Part shown: positions 52,292 to 61,469 of the stretch, piece by piece | How positions within the stretch are numbered: the stretch's first letter is position 1 | Layout: the number at the start of each line of letters is the position of its first letter | Made by a program: the position numbers and the translations under genes | Notes under the pieces: generated by a model | Database searches by the model: none | What the model was told of the DNA's origin: nothing | Seen by the model: the letters and a program-made list of their open reading frames with translations, nothing else | Source: Bacillus sp. EB01 | GTDB taxonomy: Bacteria; Bacillota; Bacilli; Bacillales; Cytobacillaceae | NCBI RefSeq assembly: GCF_000613125.1 | Contig: NZ_HG964497.1 | Location: 1,498,011 to 1,562,010 of the forward strand | Length of the DNA: 64,000 bases | Direction: 5' to 3'

Positions 52292-53020
52292 TTGTTTAAA
52301 AAGAAAAATGACCGGCCATTGACTGAATTTGATATGCAAAACCTCTTAGACAAAATAGCCGAAGTAATGGGGGCAGTGCTTACATTAAAGCAACGGGTTT
52401 TTGAACAATTAAAACCCCATGATCTCCTGATTACGTGTCTGCCGACTGATGATGGATATATTGAAGGTTATGTCTATCAACAATCGAAATGCCGTTTTAC
52501 AAATGGCCGTCCAACTGATTTTCCTCAGCCACTTTATCTTTTTAAAAGAAACTTGAATGATAAGCAAGATGTCGAGGAATTTATAGATGAAAATGCTGTT
52601 GACTATCTGAGCGAATCAACAATTCAAGCCTTGATGATGGTACGGGCCCTTGTCATGAATTATCATTTACGACCTACTCTTTCCGAAAAGGATGAAGAGG
52701 AAATTAAAGAATCCCTGAAACTTTGCCTTGGAAATACACAAATGACAGGAAACATGAATTCCGCCAAACTTTCAAGCCTAGATACAGTCATTATGACTTC
52801 AATGGAGGAAACTGGAATTAGCACCTTCCTATTTAAACTATCGGAATGCAACTTCATATACGATACCCCGGTTGAATTATCATCACCATTTTATGTTGGT
52901 ACACTCAATTTCCGGGAAGGTTTACAATCCAATGCTAGTCCCGATGTTGCAAATACAATTTATCAGTCAATACTTGAATATGTGAATTGGTGTTTAGGTA
53001 CTGTGGTTAAGACCCGATAA
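52292..53020 (+). CDS. Hypothetical protein beside the HIRAN genes
   Basis: The 242-residue protein is not recognised. It has no signal or membrane helix and alternates helices and strands (TEFDMQNLLDKIAEVMGAVLT, DLLITCLPTDDGYIEGYVYQ, YDTPVELSSPFYVGTLNFRE). TTG 52292 is the start because AAGGAGA lies five bases upstream. It is divergent from the HIRAN-TPR gene and followed, after 320 bases, by the zinc ribbon-HIRAN gene. Confidence 0.65.
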   Translation: MFKKKNDRPLTEFDMQNLLDKIAEVMGAVLTLKQRVFEQLKPHDLLITCLPTDDGYIEGYVYQQSKCRFTNGRPTDFPQPLYLFKRNLNDKQDVEEFIDENAVDYLSESTIQALMMVRALVMNYHLRPTLSEKDEEEIKESLKLCLGNTQMTGNMNSAKLSSLDTVIMTSMEETGISTFLFKLSECNFIYDTPVELSSPFYVGTLNFREGLQSNASPDVANTIYQSILEYVNWCLGTVVKTR

Positions 53021-53342
53021 GAAAATATTAAAAGATAAGACCTGGATTTCTTTAGCAACATTCGGCAAAAAGCCTACCGCTATTGAACTAGAGAATCCTT
53101 CTATAATCTTCGCTTCTATAAGTACACAGATGGTGAATATCGAAAATCTGTCTGTATAGCTACAATCAAAAACTAAATTCAATGTATATCAATTTTGGGA
53201 ACAAGACACTTACATGAACCGCCGAAGAGTTTTGTTATAAAAATGGCCCTTTTAGTGCTTGAAGGGGCAATTAATTTCCCATTGTAGTTTTTTTAAGTAA
53301 TCAATCATTTTTCTAGAGAATTAACACCATAAGGAGCAAATC
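53021..53342. other. Intergenic region with a hairpin
   Basis: It contains GGCCCTT (53245-53251)/AAGGGGC (53262-53268), a possible terminator with a better T run on the minus strand. I see no gene here. Confidence 0.45.
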
Positions 53343-54770
53343 ATGTTTACAATCTTAATCATTATTGGCATCATCTGGTTCTTTGCTTCAGCGGGAAGCA
53401 GCAGCAGTAGTACTACCAGTAATAGTAGTAATAGTAATAGTTATAGTAGTGGTAATAACAATAGAAACAGTTACACCACCAGAAACAGCTACACCAACAC
53501 TAGCAGTACAAGTACCTCACCTCAACCAAAAAATGTGCCGGCGTCGACAACTTATACATACGCCACCAAAGAGCAGAATACCAAGTGCTCGAAGTGTCAA
53601 CATACTTTCGCGGGTAAGCCCACCCGGTGCCCGAATTGCGGATGGGAATTGTCCGTAAAGCATGTTAACTTTTCTACAAATCTTGCAGGAGTTACATTTG
53701 AAGGGCGGCAGGGCATTATTGCAAGGACTAATCCGACTGAGCAAATTACATTACGCCGGGACAAGAATAACGCCCATGACCGCAATGCAGTTGGGTTATA
53801 CAATTCAAAGGGAATGAGTCTGGGGTGGGTTCCAAAAGGCTATGCAGCCAACATAGCACCACTCATGGATAAGGGAATAACGTTTTATGCTAAAATTAAT
53901 AAAATCGTAGGCGGTAATGGATACAATTACGGGGTTGAAGTGAAAATCACCAATGATTTTTCAAAAGTCGCCGCTTCAGTCCAGGGTTCCAAACCCCAAC
54001 CTGTATCCAATCCAAAGCGTACGTCAGGTTATAAGGATTTTATCCAGCAAGTTGAGAAAAAGAAAAGTCCTGCTCCTACTCCTGTTGCATCATCTGTTGT
54101 GACAAAAGTGTCTTCGGGACCTTATGTGCCTGCTTCAGTTAACCAGATTGTAGAGAAAAAGAAAAGTCCTGTTCATGCTGCCAGTCAGGAAAAGAGTTCG
54201 GTTGCAACTGTTCTTAGGAACACCACAAGTATTCCGGATACGATTTATCTTGATACAGTGCTTTTAAGCCGCGCGGACAAGGAGTCACGTGAAGAAACCA
54301 TTCAAGTACTGGCGGATTTTTCGAAGTTTAAAAAGGCTGCATTGCCATACATGAACCGGCAAAAAATTACCGAATTGAAGGTAATTGATTTAGAAGGCGC
54401 TTTTGATAATACAATTATGCTGGCTGGAGGTAGCGAATCCAACTTCGTTCATCGTCATTATAAGGCTATATTGGTACAATTGGCTTTCCAATTAGGTTAC
54501 CTGATTCATCGTTTATTGCCTGGAAGTTCTTATGCTCAATATGCACAAAATAAGATGAATTGGTTGAGCACCATGGATGTGAGGCTCGAAACCAAGTTAC
54601 TTCAGGGCTTTTTTGATCAAAACGTAATTATTGGAGGACAATCGCCAATAGTCTATGATTCCTATCAGGGCGACCAAGTACAGTTATGGGACATAGATGA
54701 AATCACCTATGTGCTTAAGAACCTGACAGAGATTGGGGATAAATTCAAAAGATATATAGATGGGTACTAA
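53343..54770 (+). CDS. Membrane-anchored zinc ribbon-HIRAN protein
   Basis: The 475-residue protein begins with an N-terminal membrane helix (FTILIIIGIIWFFASAG) and a Ser/Asn/Thr low-complexity stretch (about 18-60). A zinc ribbon (CSKC...CPNC, about 81-101) and a HIRAN domain follow (about 112-215; STNLAGVTFEGRQGIIART, LGWVPKGYAANIAPLMDKG). A duplicated VEKKKSPA/VEKKKSPV linker leads to an unassigned C-terminal domain (about 310-475). A DNA-end-binding domain tethered to the membrane is unusual. AAGGAG precedes ATG 53343. Confidence 0.82.
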   Translation: MFTILIIIGIIWFFASAGSSSSSTTSNSSNSNSYSSGNNNRNSYTTRNSYTNTSSTSTSPQPKNVPASTTYTYATKEQNTKCSKCQHTFAGKPTRCPNCGWELSVKHVNFSTNLAGVTFEGRQGIIARTNPTEQITLRRDKNNAHDRNAVGLYNSKGMSLGWVPKGYAANIAPLMDKGITFYAKINKIVGGNGYNYGVEVKITNDFSKVAASVQGSKPQPVSNPKRTSGYKDFIQQVEKKKSPAPTPVASSVVTKVSSGPYVPASVNQIVEKKKSPVHAASQEKSSVATVLRNTTSIPDTIYLDTVLLSRADKESREETIQVLADFSKFKKAALPYMNRQKITELKVIDLEGAFDNTIMLAGGSESNFVHRHYKAILVQLAFQLGYLIHRLLPGSSYAQYAQNKMNWLSTMDVRLETKLLQGFFDQNVIIGGQSPIVYDSYQGDQVQLWDIDEITYVLKNLTEIGDKFKRYIDGY

Positions 54771-54865
54771 TAACTTGGCCATACATCCCATAACGCCATG
54801 CTTATTATGCTGAAGGACTATTATTATCATTAACTCTTGCACTTGTAATATGTTTAGGTATAAAA

Positions 54866-54968
54866 AGACCGCTTGGTTTTGGACCAGGTGGTCTCTTCGT
54901 GTTTAATGAATAGACAGCATTACCACATAAAAACTAACCACCTGGCGAATTTTAGCCAAGCGGTTAGT
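54866..54968. terminator. Pair of related, oppositely oriented hairpins
   Basis: AGACCGCTTGG/CCAGGTGGTCT (54866-54894) folds on the plus-strand RNA. ACTAACCACCTGGC/GCCAAGCGGTTAGT (54933-54968) is its inverted relative and folds best on the minus strand. Together they may insulate both directions. The remaining sequence to 55178 shows no gene. Confidence 0.6.
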
Positions 54969-55178
54969 CAATGTAACTTTGCAAAATTATTATCATCCAA
55001 AAACCTTGTAACCTCACTAACATAAAATGAAGTAAAATGGGGACTTATAGTATTATTTTTTCCCCGTATTGCTTAAAAAACTGTCAAAAGAATACAAAAA
55101 AATTATGGTAATAAAATTCTAATTTAATTATAATTAAAGAACATTCCAGTTTTTACTATAAGTGAGGGGTTGAACGAT

Positions 55179-55793
55179 TTGAGTTATGCTGTTGATCAAT
55201 TATTGGATAAGGGTGTAGCCCTTAAGCGTGCTGGCGATTTAGAAGGTGCAAAAAAATGTTATATAGATGCTTTGGATATTGACCCTAATAATCATATGAC
55301 TTTTATTAGCCTAGGAAAAACAGCTCATCTATTAAAAAATCAAAATTTGGCGGTAAAAAGCTATTTAGCGGCAACCCATATTCAACTTTCTCCAATAGAG
55401 AAAGGAATTAAGGAAAATAATTTACCGTTACATCTTCAGATTCAATACGATACGTTCCCTAAAGAGATGTTAAATTCTCTACCAAGGAAATCAGCCTTTA
55501 CTATCTTTATCGATCCCAACACGCCAAGACATATAGCCCATTCACTGATTGATTTAACGCCTGATGTTCTTAGGCAAAATCCGGAATTAAAACCGTATGC
55601 AGAAATCTATCATGCTCATATACTAGGGAATGGGACACATGACCGGGTTTTACAAAAATATGGTTTAACTTCAAGCAAGCAAGTTGCACAAGATGAAAAC
55701 GTATATATTCCATATGGGAGAAAATTCGTTCTAGAAGAATTACAGTGGAATAAACTATCGAATACAAATGTATTGGACATTTATTTTAATTAA
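55179..55793 (+). CDS. TPR-containing hypothetical protein
   Basis: About 204 residues. The N-terminus holds two TPR units (AVDQLLDKGVALKRAGDLEG, then AKKCYIDALDIDPNNHMTF and QNLAVKSYLAAT); the C-terminal half is unassigned (AFTIFIDPNTPRHIAHSLI). GTGAGGGG seven bases before TTG 55179 makes it a better start than TTG 55170. Relation to the nearby TPR and HIRAN genes is suggested only by position. Confidence 0.65.
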   Translation: MSYAVDQLLDKGVALKRAGDLEGAKKCYIDALDIDPNNHMTFISLGKTAHLLKNQNLAVKSYLAATHIQLSPIEKGIKENNLPLHLQIQYDTFPKEMLNSLPRKSAFTIFIDPNTPRHIAHSLIDLTPDVLRQNPELKPYAEIYHAHILGNGTHDRVLQKYGLTSSKQVAQDENVYIPYGRKFVLEELQWNKLSNTNVLDIYFN

Positions 55794-55890
55794 TAGAAAT
55801 GTGTTATATTCGAGAAAATACAATATATTTATCGAAAAAATAATTCATGAACATACTCTTGACTGTGTAATGTTAACTTCTTGTATATAG

Positions 55891-55935
55891 ACAAACCAGC
55901 TGTTCAAAAAAGGGCAGCTGGTTTGTGTTCTTTTA
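55891..55935 (+). terminator. Terminator after the TPR gene
   Basis: ACAAACCAGCTG (55891-55902)/CAGCTGGTTTGT (55915-55926) followed by GTTCTTTT. The following 250 bases hold nothing that I can support. Confidence 0.85.
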
Positions 55936-56194
55936 AAAGAGAGGCTGACTGGAGTGAATTCACTTCGTAGGTTTAAATAAATAAAAAAGGCTATTTGATA
56001 ATTGGTGTTGGTGGCAAATTCTGTTGTCGAATACAAACAACCGCAGCTATGACAAGTAGGGAAATAGAAACTCCTCCACATTGAATGGGAGGAGTTTTGT
56101 ACTGATGGGGTATATTGCCGTTTATTTTCTCTCAACAAGTTTGTACAGGCTTAAACAGTAATGTATTTGGCCCTATTAGCGGTAAGAGTTCAAA

Positions 56195-56968
56195 TCATCT
56201 CTCCAAAAAGCCTGCTATCGCCTTTATAATTTTCTTATTGCCTGCCAGGATGTTTTGTTCCATCCCAATGTTAAATACGTTACCAGACCAATCCGCCACT
56301 TGCCCCCTGGCCTCTTTAATGAGGAGGATACCAGCTGCTATGTCCCAAATTTTCAAATCTGGCTCAAAATAGGCATCGAGTCGTCCCGCCGCCACATAGG
56401 CAAGATCGATTGAAGCGGGTCCTTTTCTTTTCAAATCCTGACAATGAGGATAAATTTTTTGGGCACATTCGAGGACAAAAGCGCCCTTTTGCCTGTCGTA
56501 TGGCAAGCCGAATCCAATGAGGCTGTTTTCAAGGGCAGCCTCCTCGGATACCTTAATTCTCCGTCCATTTAAGAAAGCGCCTCTTCCAAGCTGTGCAATA
56601 AACCATTCATCAATGACAGGATCTAGAATGATAGAAAACTGTGCGGTACCTTCCGAGAAATAAGCGAGTGAAATAGCGAAGTGCGGGTAGTGATGCAAAT
56701 AATTTGTCGTACCATCCAATGGGTCAATAATCCAAGTATCCGAGAGGTCGAATTCATTCACTGGCATCTCCTCACTGATTATCTTTGAGTCTGGATACCT
56801 GGCAGAGATTGTCTTAGTAAGGAATTCATTTATAGTTAGATCCATTGAAGTTACATAGTTATATTTTTCTTTTTCTATCTTTTCGGGGGACCCGGTTGAA
56901 TTTGCTTTAAGTATATTTTGGGCTTCTTTAATAATACTAATGGCAAAATCAAAGCGAGTTTGCAACAT
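56195..56968 (-). CDS. Inositol-monophosphatase-family phosphatase
   Basis: The 257-residue protein has the metal motifs of the IMPase/CysQ superfamily: ISEEMP near residue 65, WIIDPLDGTTNYLHH near 80 and the distal LKIWDIAAGILLIKEARG near 210. It may act on inositol phosphate or 3'-phosphoadenosine 5'-phosphate. Its start lies inside the end of the NUDIX-fusion gene (20-base overlap), with AAAGGAGATG upstream, so the two are coupled. Such coupling suggests a shared nucleotide or sugar-phosphate substrate; that is inference. Confidence 0.88.
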   Translation of the reverse strand: MLQTRFDFAISIIKEAQNILKANSTGSPEKIEKEKYNYVTSMDLTINEFLTKTISARYPDSKIISEEMPVNEFDLSDTWIIDPLDGTTNYLHHYPHFAISLAYFSEGTAQFSIILDPVIDEWFIAQLGRGAFLNGRRIKVSEEAALENSLIGFGLPYDRQKGAFVLECAQKIYPHCQDLKRKGPASIDLAYVAAGRLDAYFEPDLKIWDIAAGILLIKEARGQVADWSGNVFNIGMEQNILAGNKKIIKAIAGFLER

Positions 56969-58133
56969 AAGGCATCTCCTTTTCTAGTTTAGAAGCTGCT
57001 CTGGTAAAACAACTAATCGTAAAACTATCATTTATTATTCCTTCTTCAATCATTTGATATAGCTCAGCAGAGGTTACAACTCCATATCCCGCAATCTTTT
57101 CTTCTTTCTGCAGCTTAATTTCTTCAAAGCTATCTACTTGGGCCATGAATAAGTGAATGGAGCTATTCGTAAGGCCTGAATCAGGGTAAACCTTTCCCAA
57201 ACTTTGCAGCTTGACTGCAGAAAGGCCAGTCTCTTCAAGTAGTTCCCTTTTTGCTCCAACATACGGTAACTCATCTTTCTCCATGAAACCCCTTGGAAAC
57301 TCAAGGACAGACTTTCCAATTTTTCTTCTATGTACATTAAGCAGCAAGATTTCACCATTAGGAGTATAAGGCAAAATGACAACTCCATGGTTTTTATTCA
57401 AAACAGTGACATCATGTTCTGATACTTCCACAGAAAAATACTTATTATCAAAAGCAGTAGGAGGCTCAACTTCTGTTATACCTCTGCCTATCTCCCTTTC
57501 CTGTGTAAAAAGGTTTATTACCCACGAAGGGCAATTATCAGGATTTACAGGTGTCTCAAATGTATCTTTTAATGTTTGCAAGGCCTTATAGTTCATATAA
57601 ACAATATAGACAATTGCACAAATAACTGCAGCAGCAAGTAAAACGAGTTTATTGTAATTGTGTTTATTTAAAAGAAGACTTGCGTAGATAAAAAAGTTCG
57701 AAGCACTTAACAGGATGTAGATGTTGAATATTCGGGATTCCGTTTTCTTTATGTAATGGTGAAAATTCATTTTAACTTGATTCATTGTTTGATAATAGAT
57801 TTTATTTACAAGTGGCTGCGAAATGTTCTTTTGCTTAAAGAACATAAGATTTTGTAAGGTAATGGCCGAATAATTATAGACACTGTGCCATTTCATGTAA
57901 TTAACCAAGACGTATGCCAGCATAATTCCAATAAAAACAAATGGAATATAGAGAAACTCGATAAAATCTACTTTTGCCAATTTATCAATATTTGCAATGA
58001 CCAATCCAATAATGGTGCCATAGAAGGCCAGCAGCTGATCCCGCTTTTTATCCTGCTCCCTCAAGTGTTCATTACATTGCTCATAAATCACTTCTAAACT
58101 AATATTTTCATCCAGGTATTTTAAATGATCCAT
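56949..58133 (-). CDS. Membrane domain fused to a NUDIX hydrolase
   Basis: Residues 1-190 hold a charged N-terminal helix (EQCNEHLREQDKKRDQLLAF) and about four membrane segments (near 38-55, 60-80, 140-160 and 165-183), like RipA-type octameric membrane proteins or the SLATT effectors. Residues about 235-380 are a NUDIX domain with the box GFMEKDELPYVGAKRELLEE-TGL (about 281-303) and EFPRGF before it, as in ADP-ribose pyrophosphatases. NUDIX enzymes cleave nucleoside diphosphates linked to another group. A membrane-tethered NUDIX coupled to an IMPase-like gene is not an arrangement I know. GGGAGGGG precedes ATG 58133. Confidence 0.8.
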   Translation of the reverse strand: MDHLKYLDENISLEVIYEQCNEHLREQDKKRDQLLAFYGTIIGLVIANIDKLAKVDFIEFLYIPFVFIGIMLAYVLVNYMKWHSVYNYSAITLQNLMFFKQKNISQPLVNKIYYQTMNQVKMNFHHYIKKTESRIFNIYILLSASNFFIYASLLLNKHNYNKLVLLAAAVICAIVYIVYMNYKALQTLKDTFETPVNPDNCPSWVINLFTQEREIGRGITEVEPPTAFDNKYFSVEVSEHDVTVLNKNHGVVILPYTPNGEILLLNVHRRKIGKSVLEFPRGFMEKDELPYVGAKRELLEETGLSAVKLQSLGKVYPDSGLTNSSIHLFMAQVDSFEEIKLQKEEKIAGYGVVTSAELYQMIEEGIINDSFTISCFTRAASKLEKEMPYVANSL

Positions 58134-58251
58134 TTTGGCCCCTCCCTACTTTACTATAATAGCATGTGTCTGTTCTCTATGAGAGACAATTTTTCTTGTT
58201 TTAAAGAAGGGTATGGGAGTAATAAAACCAAGTTGTTAACCATCAAAGCAA

Positions 58252-59541
58252 TTAACTATTTCGTTCTAGCTGATACACAGCTTTAACATTGTCATTATCA
58301 TCATACTCAACAGTTAGGTCAAAGTGATTACCAGAGTATGGACTTTGAGGAGTCTTAAACTGAGTAACTTTTTCTCCCACATCATCCATTTGAACCCGCA
58401 CTTCTTTTTTATGAAAATCTAGTTGTTTTTCAATTTTCTCTCGTCTTTTATTAATTGCTTTTTCTACCCACAATTTAACATCTATGTCATCCCTTTTATC
58501 TGTCAAAGATTGAATAAATTCATTATAATGTCCCAGTAATTTATTATAATCCTCTTCTAAATCAGCCAATCTAGTTACATTCGCTTCAGAGCCATTATCT
58601 AAATCTGTTCTCATTTTCAAACAAATTGACATAACCTCAATATTACCGAAAGCAACGAAAAGCTTCTGCTGGAAATCAATAGACAGTTCTTCAATTTCGC
58701 TTATTATTTTATCTATTCCCCAAAATATTTTCTTTTCTTTTATACTATTCATTTGTTTTAAAATTTTTGGCAAGTCAAATAGTACTGCCTGAATATCTTG
58801 GTAACATTGCAAAGTTATATCTTCAATTTTTATGAAATAAATATTTTCCTTGTCTTTACCTATGTTATCTCCAATTTCAGGTAAAAGTGATTTTAGGTAA
58901 CGGATATTCCCTTGAACCTTACCAAGCATTTCATAATGATAATTATTTAAAAGCTTGTCAATTTTCCTGTCAATTGTAATTAGTTGTTTATTTATTCTAT
59001 CTAAATGTTCTTGAGCAGTAATTACTGTTAATGCCCCAAATGCTACATTTGCTAATTGCATAGGGTTAATTTTTTTAGATTCTTGAAGCCCCACCCATCC
59101 ATGTTCTCGAATTCTATTTTTTTGATCGACAACAATAGACCTCAATTCACTCGGGGATCCTTTTTTCTTCATTATTTTATATTCACCTGATTTAATTTTT
59201 TCAAATACTTCGTCACTAAATTTAACAACGACTCTTTTTTCGCTTTTCACTATATCCTTTGCATTTGGGGATAATTTAACAATTCTATCGATATGCGTTC
59301 TTAAATTGTCGTTTAGTACCAAAGGTTTTTCTGATTTATATAATTCAATAGCATTGGGTGAATAACTACTTATCTCCCAGAATTTTTGTGTAGAGACAGC
59401 AGCTGCGTTTTCTGTACTAGTTAATTCCAGGTTGTCATCATGTCCTAAATAGGGTTTTTTCTTCTTAAAAAGAATCACAAATAATAATAGAAGAATTAAG
59501 GCGATAAAGAAAAGTGTAATAACTCCAAAGGATACTTCCAA
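58252..59541 (-). CDS. Membrane-anchored coiled-coil protein of unknown function
   Basis: About 429 residues: an N-terminal membrane helix (FGVITLFFIALILLLLFVIL) and a large, mainly helical cytoplasmic part (AFGALTVITAQEHLDRINKQ; LADLEEDYNKLLGHYNEFI; WVEKAINKRREKIEKQ). No family is recognised; a helical bundle like those of toxin or phage-defence effectors is possible. The frame opens at ATG 59571, but AAGGAGG lies inside it and points to TTG 59541, which starts the product directly at the membrane helix. Confidence 0.6.
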   Translation of the reverse strand: MEVSFGVITLFFIALILLLLFVILFKKKKPYLGHDDNLELTSTENAAAVSTQKFWEISSYSPNAIELYKSEKPLVLNDNLRTHIDRIVKLSPNAKDIVKSEKRVVVKFSDEVFEKIKSGEYKIMKKKGSPSELRSIVVDQKNRIREHGWVGLQESKKINPMQLANVAFGALTVITAQEHLDRINKQLITIDRKIDKLLNNYHYEMLGKVQGNIRYLKSLLPEIGDNIGKDKENIYFIKIEDITLQCYQDIQAVLFDLPKILKQMNSIKEKKIFWGIDKIISEIEELSIDFQQKLFVAFGNIEVMSICLKMRTDLDNGSEANVTRLADLEEDYNKLLGHYNEFIQSLTDKRDDIDVKLWVEKAINKRREKIEKQLDFHKKEVRVQMDDVGEKVTQFKTPQSPYSGNHFDLTVEYDDNDNVKAVYQLERNS

Positions 59542-59639
59542 TCTTGAATTCCTCCTTAATTTAAACTCCATTTAAATTATACCCTTTACCTGTATTTAAC
59601 AGATATACTTATTCTATTAATAAAAGTTGTAATTTGTTA

Positions 59640-60146
59640 CCAGTAATCACTAGTGTTTAAGCTTTCAGCTCCTCGTGAAGGTACATGTTCAAAAAATAAA
59701 AGAGTGGCCCTCATCTGCTTTAGGCAAACTAGGATCACTCAAATAAAAATGCATTTCGATAAGCTAGTCTTTGTTCCGCCAGTTGCTCTATCTTTGCTTA
59801 GCCGCAACCCTAATCAATAGACTTTGCTAAGGAGCTATTATTCCACAAAGGGATAGCCACTGCCGTAGAACATCCATCTGTTAAACAAGAAAAACCGGGG
59901 AGTGGCAGCGCACCGGAACCTAAAAAATTTTATTATCTGAGCGCACAGGGACGGTTCTACTGGCACACTCGTTTCAACCGGAAGCGTCCCCCGTAGTTCC
60001 CCCGTTGTTCAACAAGGGTAAGAGCTTGGTAAAAGCGGTATTATGGTTCGGTCATCAATTAACAGTTGGACAAAACTTGCGAAAATCATGTCAAGGTAAC
60101 AATTCCTTTGAAACATGAAAATTCAGGTAGTAATAGTGTCCTGAAC
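59640..60146. other. Intergenic region with dispersed repeat fragments
   Basis: No gene is seen. A diverged GTGGAACA-type element (about 59866-59915, with AAACAAGAAAAACCGGGGAG) is followed by a GGGACGGTTC...GGAAGCGTCCC hairpin (59948-59991). TTTGAAACATGAAAATTCAG near 60110 is a further worn fragment. Confidence 0.55.
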
Positions 60147-61415
60147 TTATTCTTCCTCCAACAAAATTAAAAACAAATTGAAATGCCTTGTTGGATCTTC
60201 TTGATTTACAATATCAATGTACTTAATACCCTCGTGAATCACGGTTGGTTCATCTTTGGCTTGTTTATATTCTTCTGTTAACTCTTTAAATATTTGTTCG
60301 ACATCTTGGTTTGTTGTAGCTTCACTGATTGATAATATTAAGGCTTTTTGAGCTAGTATATGTTGAGCACTGACAAGTAGCAATTCTTCATTTTTATCCA
60401 AGGAGATCTTTTCGGGCAATTCCTTCAGTAATCCAATTGACGAGATGGTACCATTAGGGTTAATCAATCCAGTTATCCCTAAATCTTGGTTAAAGTAATA
60501 TGTAAAAGAATTATCATTCCATTCATACTCCTCTATGAGAGTTTGGGGAATTCTAGTTTCTTTCCCCACCGTTTTTTGTAAGGTTGGAGTGAGGTCCTGA
60601 TAAACCTTTTTATAAATTTTATTAAAAATACCTGCAAACTCTTCCGGTTCTATGTTCATAAAAATAGTTTGATTACTTGAGCCACCCAAATTCTCCTTGG
60701 CACTTACTTCTGAAACCTCTTTATCGGATTCATCAGATTCCACAGCTGCATCCTCGTCCTCAAGTACATAATCTTCTTCCGAAGCGTACTCAGTTCTTTC
60801 TATTATTTTGCCATTTTGATTCACCAGGTTTTTACCGTTGAAAGAAAACTCTACCCCGGTGTCTAAAAGGACCTTACCATTTTCAACAGACATGATTTCT
60901 CCAATTAATGAATCTGCAACCAATATAATATCTTCACCGTTATAAGTATAAATATCAGAAGAGGAAGGCGTCCTATAACTATCACTGGTTACAAACTCAT
61001 AATTACCATCTTTGTTCATGTCCATGGCATATACATGGGGTGAGCCACTTTCAGAAAGATGAGGTAAAACAACACTCTTATCTTCATCAATTATTTTTAT
61101 GTAGAAATCTTGCGGAACAGTAGAATCCCCTTCCGGCTTTCCGCCCCAAATTTCAAGCGTCTCAACAAATTCATCTTTATCAAGATTGATATTTTCTTTA
61201 ACTGTAAATCCAATATCATAGTCTCCCTGCCAATGATAGACACCTTCCTGAATAGTAATACTTTCTTCTACATCATCTTCTTCGGTTTCTACAGTCTCAG
61301 TTACGCTGATTGGTTCAGGATCTACCTTGTTACCTTCACCTTTATCCGTAACCTTCCCGTTTTCACTGCAGCCTTGTAAGAAAAGGGCAATTAAGATAAG
61401 CAAATACTTTTTCAA
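60147..61415 (-). CDS. Hypothetical lipoprotein
   Basis: The 422-residue product has a short lipoprotein signal (FLQGC, Cys16), an acidic linker, a beta-rich part with FG-GAP-like wording (HVYAMDMNKDGNYEFVTSD near 130) and a helical C-terminal half (EFAGIFNKIYKKVYQDLTP, LLLVSAQHILAQKALILS). No family is recognised. TTG 61415 is the start, with TAGGAGGA upstream. Confidence 0.7.
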   Translation of the reverse strand: MKKYLLILIALFLQGCSENGKVTDKGEGNKVDPEPISVTETVETEEDDVEESITIQEGVYHWQGDYDIGFTVKENINLDKDEFVETLEIWGGKPEGDSTVPQDFYIKIIDEDKSVVLPHLSESGSPHVYAMDMNKDGNYEFVTSDSYRTPSSSDIYTYNGEDIILVADSLIGEIMSVENGKVLLDTGVEFSFNGKNLVNQNGKIIERTEYASEEDYVLEDEDAAVESDESDKEVSEVSAKENLGGSSNQTIFMNIEPEEFAGIFNKIYKKVYQDLTPTLQKTVGKETRIPQTLIEEYEWNDNSFTYYFNQDLGITGLINPNGTISSIGLLKELPEKISLDKNEELLLVSAQHILAQKALILSISEATTNQDVEQIFKELTEEYKQAKDEPTVIHEGIKYIDIVNQEDPTRHFNLFLILLEEE

Positions 61416-61469
61416 ATGAATCCTCCTACCCTAATTAATTTTGTATATCTACCATGTTGGGTACTTCCT

